Assembly: GCA_006384855.1 (NCBI GenBank)
Contig: VCJN01003372.1
Span: 124,001-188,000, forward strand
From: Tetraselmis striata
Lineage: Eukaryota; Chlorophyta; Chlorodendrophyceae; Chlorodendrales; Chlorodendraceae
Reading direction: 5' to 3'
Length of the DNA stretch: 64,000 nt
In this document: piece after piece, positions 33,100 through 45,019 of the stretch
How the letters are laid out: every line of letters begins with the position of its first letter
How positions within the stretch are numbered: position 1 is the first letter of the stretch
Program-made: the position numbers and the translations under genes
The notes under the pieces: model-generated
Told to the model about the DNA's origin: nothing
What the model saw: only the letters and a program-made list of their open reading frames with translations
The model's database searches: none

Positions 33100-35330
33100 A
33101 CCACATGACCGGACTGCTTCCAACCCCCCCCCATAAGGAGTAGAACGCGTCCTCTGCATATCCAGCCTTAATAAGGTGGAGAATATTGTCATCAAGGCTA
33201 AGTGACGACGCACTTACAGCCGACAATACCGCAGTACATGGGCGATGTTCACTCACGAGTGATTCAGCCGCGTCCGGCACATCCCCGGTCCAATATAAGC
33301 CACCGAAACCAATCGGCTTAAAATCCGGTCTACGCGACAACGGATCGGCTTCATTCCATTTGCCCTTTCGGTATGCAAGAGATATGGACCCAACAAACGG
33401 CTGCAAGTCGCGTACATAGCGCACTTGTCGCCGGTTCAACCTTTCTGCCGGTTGCCTGAGCAGATGACGCAGGGTGTCATGATCTGAGACAACAAGGAAT
33501 CGACAGCACCCTTCAAGGTAACAACGCCAGTGCTTAATTGATTCACAGACAGCCAAAGCTTCCAAATCATAAGCACTGTAGGTATTACCACGCTCAGCTG
33601 CATTCAGCTTTCGCGCCCAGTAACTCACTGGTTGAGGACCTCCTCCTTCGTCCTGCAGTAGCACTGCAGCAAGCCCTACGTTGGACGCATCTGTCGCTAC
33701 GGTGAACGTCGCATCCGCCCCCATGGAAGGAATGGAAAGACACGGAGCGGAAATCAGTCGCAGACGAAGGGTCTCAAAGGCTTCCTGACACGCCGGTGAC
33801 CAGTCAACATGAACTGGTTTAGACTTACGCAATAAGTCAGTCAATGGTGCAGTTAAATCACTGAAATGATGAATAAACTTAGAGTAGAAATTGCAGAATT
33901 GTACAAAACTTCTGATTTCACTCTGAGTTTTAGGGACAGGCCAATCCCTAACTGCAGCTACTTTGGCCTATGAAACAGACAACTTACCATCAGCGACGGT
34001 ATACCCCAAATAATCCATAGATTGCATGCCAAAGAAACATTTCTTTAATTGCAACCTCAGATTATATTCATTCAGTTTCTCAAAAACTAAACGAAGGTGC
34101 TTTATGTGGTCATCATAATTATCTGAATATATACATATATCATCCAGATACACCACCACAAAGTCACGCAAAAATGGTCTCAAGATGTCATTCATCATGC
34201 GCTGGAAAGTGGCTGGGGCATTGCACAAACCAAATGGCATTGCAGTCCACTCCCATAGACCATCAGGTGTCTGAAACGCTGTCTTGTGGATGTCCTCCTC
34301 TGCAATGGCAACCTGCCAATAACCTGATGCTGAATCCAGATGGGTATAGCAACGGGCATTGCGGAGAGAATCCAACGTTTCATTGATTCGCGGCAAAGGA
34401 TACATATCCTTTCGAGTGACCTCGTTCAGCCCACGAAAATCGACACACAACCGAAGGGATCCATCTGCCTTCTTAACAAAAAGAATAGGCGAACCAAACT
34501 CAGATTGACTAGGACGAACAAGTCCAGCGGCAATCGCATCTTTGAGTTGGCGATCCAATTCAGCACGTTCAGCGGGAGACAAACGATTAAGTCTTTGGCG
34601 TTTCATTTTGCCAGTTAACTCAATTTTGTGATCCCATGGCCGATGAACAGGCGGCCTGTTGACTGGACGCAAAATTTCAGGAAACTCGTCATACAACAAA
34701 TGACGAATAGCATCCTTTTGCTCTGGTGTCATAGCATTGTCTAAATGCAGGTCAGGATCATCCTTTATAACCGACATTTCAACGACATAGAATTCAGTCA
34801 AAGAATTATGCTTAGACGCACGAGCAGTTTTGCGCATCAACTTTTGTACCCTAGTGGAAGTAATCATGCTACATGCAGGAGTACGACCCACTATTACAAC
34901 AGGTACATGGGTTCCATCCATTAAAGTCATGATACGTTCCGTACCATACTTAATGGTAACTTGCGCTTCATCAAGCCAAGTTAAACCCAATACAATGTCG
35001 GAGACTTTGAGTTCACGCAGTATATAAAATACTCGATTCTCAAATACATGTCCTCCAACAGACAGAGACACAACAGTTGTATGGTAACATGAGACACGTT
35101 GACCATTAGCCAAACGGACAGGTGTTCTGGCTTTCAACTTTTGTATCTGCAAGTTGTTTCTGCGCACAAAGTCCTCAGATATAAAATCTAAAGATGCCGC
35201 ATTATCAACCAGTGCATCCACAACGGCGTCATCGTTAATTGTCACATTAACTTTCAACAATGGCCTGGGGTCATCCCAACGAGTCAAAGAAGCAATCTGA
35301 GGCAAACTTTGCCTTTGCATACTCCAAAAT
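33100..35330 (-). mobile_element. gypsy protease, reverse transcriptase and RNase H region
   Basis: Retropepsin-like block near 35200 (VDALVDNAASLDFI; the usual D-S/T-G position reads DNA). RT motifs LCVDFRGLNEVT, MPFGLCNAPATFQRMM, VVVYLDDICIYS. RNase H with TVATDASNVGLAAVL and SDHDTLRHLL. Order and motifs are standard Ty3/gypsy. Confidence 0.92.
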
Positions 35331-35436
35331 GATGGATCAGTCACATTGACAGCATCACACTCATTTATAGACTCAGATGCACGTTCACCAATACCAACGC
35401 TAGAATCCGCAACTTTTGCAGAGTCCACGTTAAAAC

Positions 35437-36186
35437 TCACATTTGGACTTGTGACAGTTTTAGGTACAAAGTCATCAGAAAAGCACAGTTAGCATCAACT
35501 AACCAAATGTTAACCCCATACTTTGGCGGTCTAACATCTTCCTGGACTGTGGCATTTTTATGAGACCACCTGGTGAACAAAGGTGTCTTTGCCGGGTATT
35601 GCTGCAATAGTTTCCAATGCTTTATCAAAGCACTGAATCTATCAAATGCAGGCAATACAAACACTCCTACAGTATGTTCTTTAGCCCTACTGCGGCATTG
35701 CTCAAAATGCCTCGCAATAGACTCAGTCATATGCCATGGAGGGTGAATAAACACACGTTCATTCGACAAGTCGCGCGATAATATCGAATCTTGTTCTGAA
35801 CAGAACGGCAAGTTTCGATGGGTATTCAGACCCTCATTATCCGCACAGCCCTCCAGCGTAAACTGGAACATCTCATGTAAGGGATTGAAGACTCTATCGA
35901 CCAGTCGCCACTCGGCACTGACTGCAGTCTTTCTAGGCATACGACGCCTCAGAGCCTTTACGCGACGATGAGTCGAAACTTTCCGAGCACCCGTTACACA
36001 GGCTACTGGCAAAGTCGTACCAGACTCGCGTACACTATTCGAGTTCTCATCAGTAGGCGACTCAACATAGTCGTTACTACTCTCAGAGATGACGACATCG
36101 TCACTCGAACATGTACTCGTCACAGGTATATCGTCATTCAGACGTGCATTAGACAATAATGCGGATACCTCAGGTGCCAATGACAT
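35437..36186 (-). mobile_element. Dam-methylase-like module in the gypsy element
   Basis: Between the zinc-knuckle region and the protease. Motifs DSILSRDLSNERVFIHPPWH, HTVGVFVLPAFDRF, KLLQQYPAKTPLFTR. From memory, a similar block with an N-P-P-F core occurs in some algal and oomycete gypsy elements and resembles N6-adenine methyltransferases. Here the core reads HPPW, so enzymatic activity is doubtful. Confidence 0.5.
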
Positions 36187-36299
36187 ATCGGCAACAGTAA
36201 CTTCGCAGTCATGCGACTCGACAGTTACTGGACAGCATGATGTAACACAAACATCACTTACATCCCTATCTACTGAGCTGTCAGCAGCAGAATAAGGGC

Positions 36300-36865
36300 A
36301 CCCCTATTTCATCTTAGGGCAGTCTTTCAGAAGGTGAGCCTCACCACATTTAAAGCATGTTTTGGCAGCCATGTGCTTAGCATACTTCTCTGGCTCATGC
36401 AGTTTTGTGCCGAGGCAACTTACCGAGAGAACGGGCGCCACTAAAAGACCATAGCAAAGGTCGCCGAACAGCGTGTCGACTCGTCGACTCCGTCGTGCTT
36501 CTCCTCGGATAGCAAGCGAATGATACGCCGAGGTTCGCCGCACACTCGACGGTCATCGGCTCGTTGCTTATCTCCTGTCGAGATATCGCCGGTATGTCGA
36601 CATATTCTTGACACGTACTCAGCGGAAGTCACCGGCACTCCATCAGCACGTCCTGCTGTCATCTGTAGTAACAAACTTACATGCCTGCAAACTTTAGATG
36701 CAAATGCAGGTGCAGATGCTACTATAGATGCAAATGCAGGTGCAAATGCTACTATAGATGCAGATGCAGGTGCAGATGATACTATAGATGCAGATGCAGA
36801 TGCATATGCTGCTATAGATGATGCAAGCTTCTCGTTGAGGATCTTGTACTTGAGCCGAAACATGA
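36300..36865 (-). mobile_element. gypsy gag region with zinc knuckle and short tandem repeats
   Basis: CFKCGEAHLLKDCP (36325-36370) is a CCHC zinc knuckle. Upstream in element sense are RRIIRLLSEEKHDGVDEST and LKYKILNEKL. At 36695-36815 the DNA has units such as GATGCAAATGCAGGTGC, coding an Ala/Ser-rich repeat. Confidence 0.7.
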
Positions 36866-37004
36866 ACGGCTATACGACGAGCTCCCAGGTCGCAGTCACA
36901 GCAGGTCGTTGATCAGCATGTGCAAGTCCGGCAGTAGTCGTCGACTTCAGTCCCACTGTACCGAGCTGCTCCGGCAGTCCAGTACAGCGCAGCTACTGGT
37001 GCAG

Positions 37005-37450
37005 CTAGGTGCGATATATGACTAGAGCGAGCGACCTTTCTGGCGTGCTCATTTCAGGCGTGCGCATTTCAGGCGTGCGCATCTCACTGGCTATCTTTCT
37101 GGATGATAGCTTAGATGCATATAAGAAACATTTCATGCCATCTATGATGAGAACGTCAAACAGTTCTAAGTCGTCCTCAGAGACAAGCAGACCAGTTTCC
37201 TCGCGGAGTTTCCGCACAGCCGTGCCGCGCACAGTAATGTCAGATGCTGTCGACTTTCCGACTGGTATGAAAAGAGTCGATCTAGCATTTGGCTCAATCG
37301 TTAAGATCACTTGACGTTCGACAGAGTGACCTTTACCATAAGTGACCACTACGGCAGCACAAACCTCAGTAGTCGACAGGTCGACTGAACTTTCCTCGTT
37401 GAGCAGTTGCTCTCGGCTTTTGCCAGCAGAATTCATCGACTCAGACATGT
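37005..37450 (-). mobile_element. Nudix-hydrolase-like ORF next to the gypsy 5' LTR
   Basis: Starts MSESMNSAGKSREQLL, about 80 bp inside the element. The body has the Nudix pattern: CAAVVVTY, QVILTIEPN, TLFIPVGKSTASD, GTAVRKLREETGLL, then ELFDVLIIDGMKCFLYASKL. The REETG core of the Nudix box is clear, although the Gly-x5-Glu spacing is one residue off. Nudix enzymes cleave nucleoside diphosphates linked to other groups. A Nudix domain is not a standard gypsy part, so capture is inferred. Confidence 0.6.
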
Positions 37451-37527
37451 CGAACTGCTCAGTCGAGGTATCGCAGGTTGAGCAGTGGAAGCTAGAATAA
37501 GGAGCGCAACAACAGCTCCGAAACCAG

Positions 37528-38043
37528 TGCGACAGTCTAGGGTGCCTCACGCAGGTCAAGCAGACAAGGCTGTCGTAAACACACAGAAGGCAGCAGAGAG
37601 AGAAAGAAACAATGGTTACAACGTTGTCACCACCCGCCGCTATTTATGCGTATGGCTAGCTCACAGCTAGCCACCACCAAGCGGCACGCGCACTGCTGAG
37701 CGCGTCACCGTGGAGAGTCGTGCCTTGAAGTGTCGAACAGGAGGTCGTCGCTTAGAGACCTCCGCACATGTAATTGACACATCAGTTTATACACAAGTAT
37801 ACAACTGATGTTACAGAGGCAGGTGCATTATACATATATGCCCGCTACGGGTACGCACATGCGTATTATCCCGTAACTACTACTGAACAGTGTACCGGTA
37901 CCAGTAGGACTCATCTCATAATTCATCATCCACCAGTACTCGTATTGTGGCGCGTGACACACGCGCTCACACATACGATACAGCAGCAGGTACTGATGCT
38001 ACGATCATACAGTACCCGTACAGAGTATGCCATTATTGTCACA
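37528..38043 (-). repeat. 5' LTR of the gypsy element
   Basis: 516 bp, near-identical to 31110-31625. GTTT follows it and precedes the other LTR (target duplication). Confidence 0.95.
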
Positions 38044-38417
38044 GTTTAGTTAGGGCTGCTACTTAGTGCTTTCCGAAATCGATTCGCAATACGACGAAGA
38101 TGTAGGTCGCTATCAGTTTTCTCTCAACAAAACAAAATTATCAACACATTTTCTTTTCTATTCTGCTCTAGTCTATTATATTTCTACTTCCCGAACTTCC
38201 AACCTTATAGACTGTTAGTTCAATAACGGATATGAACCCCCCCCCCCCCATTCATTGAAGTCGCCGGGGACAACACGAGGACGCTCCACCCACGTGCGGG
38301 ATAAGCTTACCATCAGTGTGCAATACATTCAGCGCCCCCATGAACTGCCAATTGCCGCCGGCATCCTGCTTTTGGGGCCAGGGTTGCTGCCAATACATTT
38401 GCTCCGGCGGCGTTCCA

Positions 38418-39302
38418 TGTTGACGGACACTGGTCAATAAAGCAGCTGGTCAAATGGTAAACAATAGTCCACTGAGGTGTAAGTGAGCCCATATGGCTTA
38501 TAAGCAAAGAAGCCTGATGATAATATTCGTAATAGTGCAGTATAGATTAGGGCTAATGCAGAAATGATATGTAGTTACATGAGCTAGCTGCAAAAGGCGA
38601 CCAGGAAATCACCCGAAAAGGCAATATAGGAAACGTCCTACAGCAATTGCGAGGTGGAAACAACACTAGAAGAGGGTGCAGATTGACCACGGGCAGACGC
38701 ATCAAACTTGGCCGTCTGCACTCCGGCAGAGAGAATGCCGCCCAAGGTACCATGCACGCAAGCAAAGACTCGCTGCAACAACCCCCGCCGCGTGCGCGAC
38801 AAACGATGGCTGAACTCATGGCTGAACTCATGGCTGACGATGGCTGGCGACAAAGTTCCCAAGAGCCTGGACGGACTGACCAAGAAGGAAGCATGAAGTC
38901 GGGGCGGAAGGACCGCCAGGGAAGTTGTGCACAGCAAGTAACACCGCAAAGATGTAGACCACCGTTAAAGCGGATTTTCTGCAGAAATGATGGAATGTAT
39001 TAGTACTATCAAGTGAAATGTACTGGATCTGCGAAGCAAGACATGTGTAAGGCATGTGTACACTTGATCAAACATACCCCAGATTTCTGACATGTGTCTC
39101 ACTGAGCCTGAATAGCCTCTTTGATATCGGAACTAGATCAAGAAGCATGAGAAATGGACAGTTAAGCAAATGGAGCATGCCCCAAGCAAGGGCATCTTGC
39201 AGATGAGAATATAATAGGACATTTCTCATCATTTCGTAATCACAATATTATGATCCCAGAGACTGTGTCCCAACAACAAGCTAGAAATTCTCCGAAAATC
39301 CA
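38418..39302 (+). repeat. left LTR of the Copia element with LINE-type insert
   Basis: Aligns with 46532-46997 on both sides of a 411-bp insertion (38569-38979). Shared stretches include GCAGCTGG, AATAGTCCACTGA, GTTAGTCCATC-like sequence and ACATACCCCAGATTTCTGAC. Without the insertion it is about 470 bp. Confidence 0.88.
38557..38991 (-). mobile_element. 411-bp LINE-type insertion inside the Copia LTR
   Basis: TGCAGAAATGAT is duplicated at 38557-38568 and 38980-38991. The insert begins on its left with ATGTAGTTACATGAGCTAGC and the family body (GAAATCACCCGAAAAGGCAA), which in element sense is the 3' end. It is the longest of the five copies. Reading toward its 5' side on the minus strand shows a frame ending SSSVVSTSQLL and a tripled 12-mer (GCTGAACTCATG on plus). 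No reverse transcriptase was recognised, so it may be a truncated LINE tail, a SINE, or a retroposed transcript. Confidence 0.75.
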
Positions 39303-39659
39303 GAGGTTACTACTAGCTACACGACTCGAAGCTTCCTCTGCTTCTAGCTCTGCTGTTCAGTTCTTCGTGCATGTGTGCATGTGGGCGTTGAGATGTGTGC
39401 TCGCTTACTTCATGCCAGCAGCTTCGCCGGTGAGGAAGGGAGCATGTGTGCCTCTCTCGACGTTTTCTGCCCACCTGTCGACCGATGTCAAGCTCTCTCT
39501 CGGCGAAACTCGACCTTTCCCTACCTGAGAAGCGACCCACCTCTCAGCCCTTCTGCCCATTGTTCAGCCCCACTCAGCTCGACTCTCTGATCGTGGCCGT
39601 GACAATCGATCTTCTCAACTTTGGCAAGCTACCCGTGTCAGCCTCTCCGACCGCATACA

Positions 39660-40590
39660 TGGCTTCCTGGCATCAAGCATGCCCCTGCCAAACTCAAGCC
39701 CAAGGAGCCCAAATACCTGGAATTTCAGGAGGTCCGTGATGCTTGCCTCCTCGTGATATGGTGCATCTCTGTGAAGCGCTGCAACCGTTGCGTTCCTGGC
39801 TACTGCGACATCTCCAGCGCCAATTACACCACTGCTGATGACGCGCATCACAATGAAGCTGTCACCTTTGTGGTTTTCCTGCTGCAAGATGATCAGACCA
39901 AGGGCATTGTGCTCAAGGCCGCTGACCGCGCCGGTGAGACAGCAGGCGGGCGCGCGGCGCTCAAAGCCTTGGAGGAACTCCGTGCTTCATACATTCCACA
40001 TGAACGTACCCTTCTCACTCTAATGAAAGCGTCACTGACTCCTGGCCAGAGTCCTCATGAAAATCTCCTTGACTTCATGACCCGGCTGGAGGACCTGCAG
40101 ATTGTCATCAAGGACTGCGATGCGACGGTCTCAGATGACGACATGCTCGTATCCCGGCTAAATAGCACGCGCGCTGAGGAGGCCACTGTCCGAGCAGTGG
40201 TAAAGGGGGACCCCACTGTCATCACCTTCAAGCTGGCCAAGGCAAAGATCAGGACTATCCAAGACCACAACATCGGTATGGAGCAACCTGGCGTTGCCTT
40301 TGCTGCCTTTGCGCCAGCTGGGGCGACATCTTACGTCGCCCTCCATGCCCGCGCGACTGAGTTGGAAGCTGAGAAGGCAACAGCCGAGGCTGCAACCCGC
40401 AAGACGAGGTGGACGAAGCGAACTGAAGGCCATAATAGCAGCTGCAATGCAGTCCCAGCACAACGCTGGAGGCGCCGGCAGTGCACCGCGCTTCAATCCG
40501 CAGAACCGCCGTTGCTACAACTGCAATGCCATCGGACATCTGGCCCGTGACTGTCCCAAGCCCGACAAGAGGAAGACAGCATAAAGAGAC
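39660..40590 (+). mobile_element. Copia gag with zinc knuckle
   Basis: Copia-type gag helices: TKGIVLKAADRAGETAGG, ELRASYIPHERTLLTLM, FMTRLEDLQIVIKDCDA. It ends in the CCHC knuckle CYNCNAIGHLARDCPKP at about 40511-40562. Confidence 0.85.
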
Positions 40591-42119
40591 CGCCCAAGAC
40601 TCGCACCTGGCTCAGAGGAGCTGCCCGCCAAGGAGTTTGGAGTACTGTCGTTCCACATGGCGCTGTTTGCGAGCGCCATACTTGAGCTCCCACCATGCCG
40701 GCTGACGCTTGGTCCGTGATGCCTACCAGCCATCGCACCATGATCACGGCGGTGCCGTCACCCCCGCTTAGCTCCCACAACCCGTTCGGCTCCCTCACCT
40801 TCTCCGATGACAACGCCGGCCCAGATGATAAACCCACCCTCCTGGAGAAGCGCGAAATGCGAGACGCTATCGCCGTCGTGCCGGCTGAAGAACAAGCTAT
40901 GGCCGTCGCCGTTGCGGCAGTCGCTGAGGAGGAAGCTGCGGAGCGCGCCGCCATTGCTGACGTTGCAACCTTCATCGCAGCCGATCCCTTGGCCATGACC
41001 GTGGCCCGCAGTCACTAGCAAGGCGACCATTCTGCCCAACGACGTTGCCATGCGCCGAGCTGTCATCACAAATGATCCCACCCCATGGCCTGCTGACTGG
41101 CTGCACTCAGCCGCCCGCCTCACGGACAAGGCACCAGCCCAAATGCTGACATTTATGCGCGTCATACCCGCTTATTGCTTCAATGCGTCCACCGGCAGTG
41201 ACATGGTTTCTGGCTGCAGCCGCCCGAGCGATTGTGATCTCGCATACAACAGCGCCGACGATAAAAAAGCCATGCTGGTAAATTTTCAGCGTCAATGGGC
41301 ACATGCTGCGTTTGTAGCACGTGGCTTCCCCCCTGCTGATGATCTGACACTGTCACCCGTATCCGATGACACTGGCAGCAAGAACAACAGCATCCTTGCG
41401 CTTATTAGCGACGACAGTATCAGTGACGACAACGACTTCTACGAGCACGCAAGCCCGACCGCTATGTGTGGCGTACCCTCTCAGCCGCATACGACTGGCA
41501 ACGTCTTCTTCTACTTTGACAGTGTGCCGCACTTGACCCCGGAAACCCTAAACAAAAGCGCTGATGATGACCAGACGGTTTCGATCAGTCACCGCTCCAC
41601 CTCGTTGGCTGCCCGCAGCGATGCCAACACCCGTGGATTGAGACTTCACCGCCGGGCCCCTCGTGCCGCTGACCGCATCTTCACGGCGTGGCCCAATGTC
41701 AATCTCTCTGGTACTTCATCAACCGCACCTGCTGTCATGCGCAACACATATCTGGACGATGCCGTGCACTCCTTTCGCCTCGTGCCCAGCGACGACGTGT
41801 CCATTGCGAACCCATCATGCAGCTGCTCACGAGGGGGTCTCATTTAGTTATGCCAGCCTCTTCATAACAAAAAGCGCACGTCGTCATCGCAATTGCCGTT
41901 CAGCTCGTCGCCTTCGGAAGCGCGACCCTTTTGCCATCGGAGGCACCAAGCACCTTACTTGCAGCCACCACCACCGTTGTCATCACCTCGTCCGCTCCCA
42001 ACGCTATCGACGAATTGGAGACTGCATGGCCGCTAAACAACGTTGAAATTACCTGAGAGAGGTAGCGCCGTCGCTGTCCATCCGTCACGCCCGTGCCGAC
42101 CCTGCAGCGCTAGTACCCC

Positions 42120-43050
42120 ACCATCCTCTTTATGTTGTCATCCTCTGCGCAGGAGCCACCTCTGGCGTCGTTGACGGACTCTGCGCAGCCGGACACCGCA
42201 TCGCTACCGTCACACTCATGGAGAATGATGCCGCAATACGTGCTGCCGGCATCCTAGACCTCAACAGAGTTCATGCAAAATGGACTGCGCTCATCTCACC
42301 TGATGCGACCACCAATGCCTACGACCGCCTCCCCACTCATGACGTCGAGCTCCTCACCCCAGACATGTTCGCCGCACTTCCGCTGGTGGACCTTCTCGTG
42401 GCGACAGCTCCGTGTCAGCCGTTCTCATCAGCTTGGAGGAATCAAGGCATGCATGACCATCGAGCCAAGCCTTTCTATGCCGTCTGCCGCCTCATCAAGC
42501 AGCTCAACCGCGCATAGAGCAGTATTATATACGTCATCGAGAAGTAGTCGGAGCCGGGCGCTTCCCCGCCATTCGCGTAGCGCATGTCTTGGCCCACACA
42601 CACGAGCTCGGAACGTCATGATCCCGCCGCGACACCCTCCTCTGGACCACTGCGCACAACCCGGACGCCCTGCATGCCCACTACCATCGTTCGATCTGTC
42701 GCCCAACCAGCGTGGGCGATTTGATTTCCAAGGGTGGCTTCGCACCAGAATGGCAAGCTCCCGCCCACCTGCGTCACGGGAAGTTTGGCAAGTTCGTGTC
42801 TCGCAAGGGCAGCCTCGCGCATCGGATGCATAAATCCACCCCGGGCAGCAATATGCTGCTTCACAATGGCCGCGTGTATGAGGAGGCACCCACGGACATC
42901 AAGTGCGTCTCTTTGGGCTTTGACGACAACGCCGTCGACTTCCTCGAGGTGTCCGCCCATCTAAAGCGTATCATTGGAGCTTGTGTGAACTCGAATGTGG
43001 CGCACTGGCTGATGGCGGCCATCTCCCCCGCGTCCACGGACGAGAGCGCT
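42120..43050 (+). mobile_element. DNA cytosine-5 methyltransferase domain inside the Copia element
   Basis: Motif I-like start (VVILCAGATSGVVDGLCAAG), then an E-N-D at the cofactor position (LMENDAAIRAAGIL), motif IV with the catalytic Cys (LLVATAPCQPFSSAW), a motif VIII-like RRDTLLWTTAHNP and a motif X-like end (RIIGACVNSNVAHWLMAAI). The order and spacing match 5-methylcytosine methyltransferases, with some resemblance to the DNMT3 group at the C-terminal side. It lies directly upstream of the protease motif FDSGATSHI (43090). The copy is broken, so present activity is unlikely. The domain call is by motif only. Confidence 0.75.
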
Positions 43051-43079
43051 CTTCCTACCATTCACCTTCCCTCACAAAT

Positions 43080-44395
43080 GGATCTTCGACTCCGGAGCGA
43101 CCTCACACATAGTGGCACAGTACGAGGACTACTCCAACTATCAGACCATACCGCGTCGATGGATTAGCGGTATGGGCTCCTGCGCTGTGGATACCGGTAT
43201 AGTCCGTATCAACATGCGAGCGGTCAATGGCGACACCCCTTGCAGCACCCTCCACAATGTTCTGCATGTGCCTGATCTCGCTTTGTGTACCAATAACGAG
43301 GTGCTTCGTCTCTTCAGTGCGCGACATGCGCAGGACGCCAATGCAGCCCTACATATGGTCATGACAGCGCGAAGCAGTGCCATGCATACCTCCGATGCTG
43401 TGACCATTCCTATCGAGAATGGCGGGCGCTTATTTATCCTGCGCAGCCACGTGCTCCGCCAGGGACGGCGTCAACGTCATGGTGGTCCGGTGGACACTGC
43501 CATAGCCCTCTCCGCAACACCTTCCACCGCGTTACCATGTGACAAGATGTTGCGGCATGCGCGCCTCGGTCACATCCACGAGAGCGCAATGCACCGTGTT
43601 ACTAATGGGGGACATGGTGCCGACCTACGTCATACCAGCTTTCGTTCTGCAAGTCGTGCGCGATTGTCAAATCCACAGTGGCCCCGATCGATGCCGCGCA
43701 TCTGTCATGAGAAACCAACTGCTCCGTTCTCATCTTTCGTTTGGAGCGACTTATGGGAGCTGCGCACTCGTTCGACGCTGCAAGGCCACACGTAAGACTG
43801 CTGTGGGTACGTCGACTACGCAACGTCCCCAGTGTGTTTGGTCTTCTGCAATTCCCGACAATTTGCTACCGCTACTCTGCGTTCATTCAACACAATGGTG
43901 GTCAGCTACGCCGATTCGATCGCCGCATTGCGTCTATAGACAACGATACAGCCTTCCGCAATCAAGCATACGTGTCCGCCTGCGACGCCCTAACCATCCG
44001 CCGCACATATGCAGCGCCATGCACCTTGGGCACCATCAGCCAATGGGCTCGCTGTATGCTGGACTACGCCAGCCTCCATGCCACCTACTGGGAGTTCGGT
44101 ATGTCAGTCGCAGCCTACATCTACAACCGCACCTTCCGCCGTGGAGTTCGCGGCATCCCGCTTCCCCTTGTGACTGGCGTCATCCCAGACTTGCGTCACC
44201 TGCGCGTGTTTGGCTGTGATACCTATGCGCACGTTCCCCGCAGTACCCGGCGCAAGGCTGACCCTTCCGCCCGTCAAGGTGTCCTCATTGGATACTCCAC
44301 CGACTCACCGGCATGGCTTGTGTACTTTTCCGCCACGCGGTCTGTCGTGGCCAGCCGATGCGTCGCCTTCGATGAGACTGATGGCTCTTAATAAG
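43080..44395 (+). mobile_element. Copia protease and integrase region
   Basis: Protease KWIFDSGATSHIVAQYEDY; zinc-binding pre-integrase HARLGHIHESAMH; integrase parts YSAFIQHNGGQLRRFD, YAAPCTLGTISQW and AAYIYNRTF; then the Copia-typical VFGCDTYAHVP ... GVLIGYSTDSPAWLVYF. Confidence 0.9.
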
Positions 44396-45019
44396 CGCCA
44401 TGCACTGTGGAGCACTACCCTGATTCATGACCGTCTGCAGCCTCTCAGGAGGGCATGGCTACAAAGTCAGGAGGGGCCACAGCCGCCACGACAGGAGGGG
44501 CTGCGCCCCGAGCAGTATTCCATACCTGCTCGGCATCAACTAGCTCCGTGGAACTCCCACCCGCATGGAAGCCCACTCGCGTATGTAACATGACAATACC
44601 ATCCGATGTCAGCGAAACCGACAGCGACAACGACAGCGGCAGCAAGCCGAACGAGCACCACCGTGTACGCACTCCGCCCCCGCCTCAGCGACCAGCAGTG
44701 TCACCATCAGAAGGGCCAACACCTCAGCCACCTACCGTAGCTATTCCTCCCAGAACACGCCCGCAACCCCCTTCTCAGACAACCACACCTCCCCGAAGCC
44801 ACTGCAAACCTCGACCGCACGCAGCGTAGCAGACAGTCCCCCGGCGTATACACAATACCAGCACTGATGGCAGCACCGTACCACAAGGAGCCACCTACTA
44901 CGCAGATGTGTTTCAAGACTCCATCCACAACATCGACCCGTGTAAATGGGTACTACTGGCGGGCGAAGCACTTGGTGACCCGCTGACCTACACGGAGGCC
45001 ATGAACTCACCTCTGACTG

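Larger units (their letters stand above)
31110..38043 (-). mobile_element. Ty3/gypsy chromovirus, near-complete, young
   Basis: A 6.9-kb element with two 516-bp LTRs that differ at only three positions (about 0.6%), so insertion is recent. TG...CA termini, with a 4-bp GTTT (or 5-bp AGTTT) target duplication. The primer-binding site TGGTTTCGGAGC starts one base inside the 5' LTR (37515-37526, minus). Reading from the 5' LTR on the minus strand: Nudix-like ORF, gag with zinc knuckle, Dam-like module, aspartic protease, reverse transcriptase (YLDD), RNase H, integrase, chromodomain-like C-terminus. Most parts are well preserved, but the coding region is broken in a few places. Treated as a fossil. 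Confidence 0.95.
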
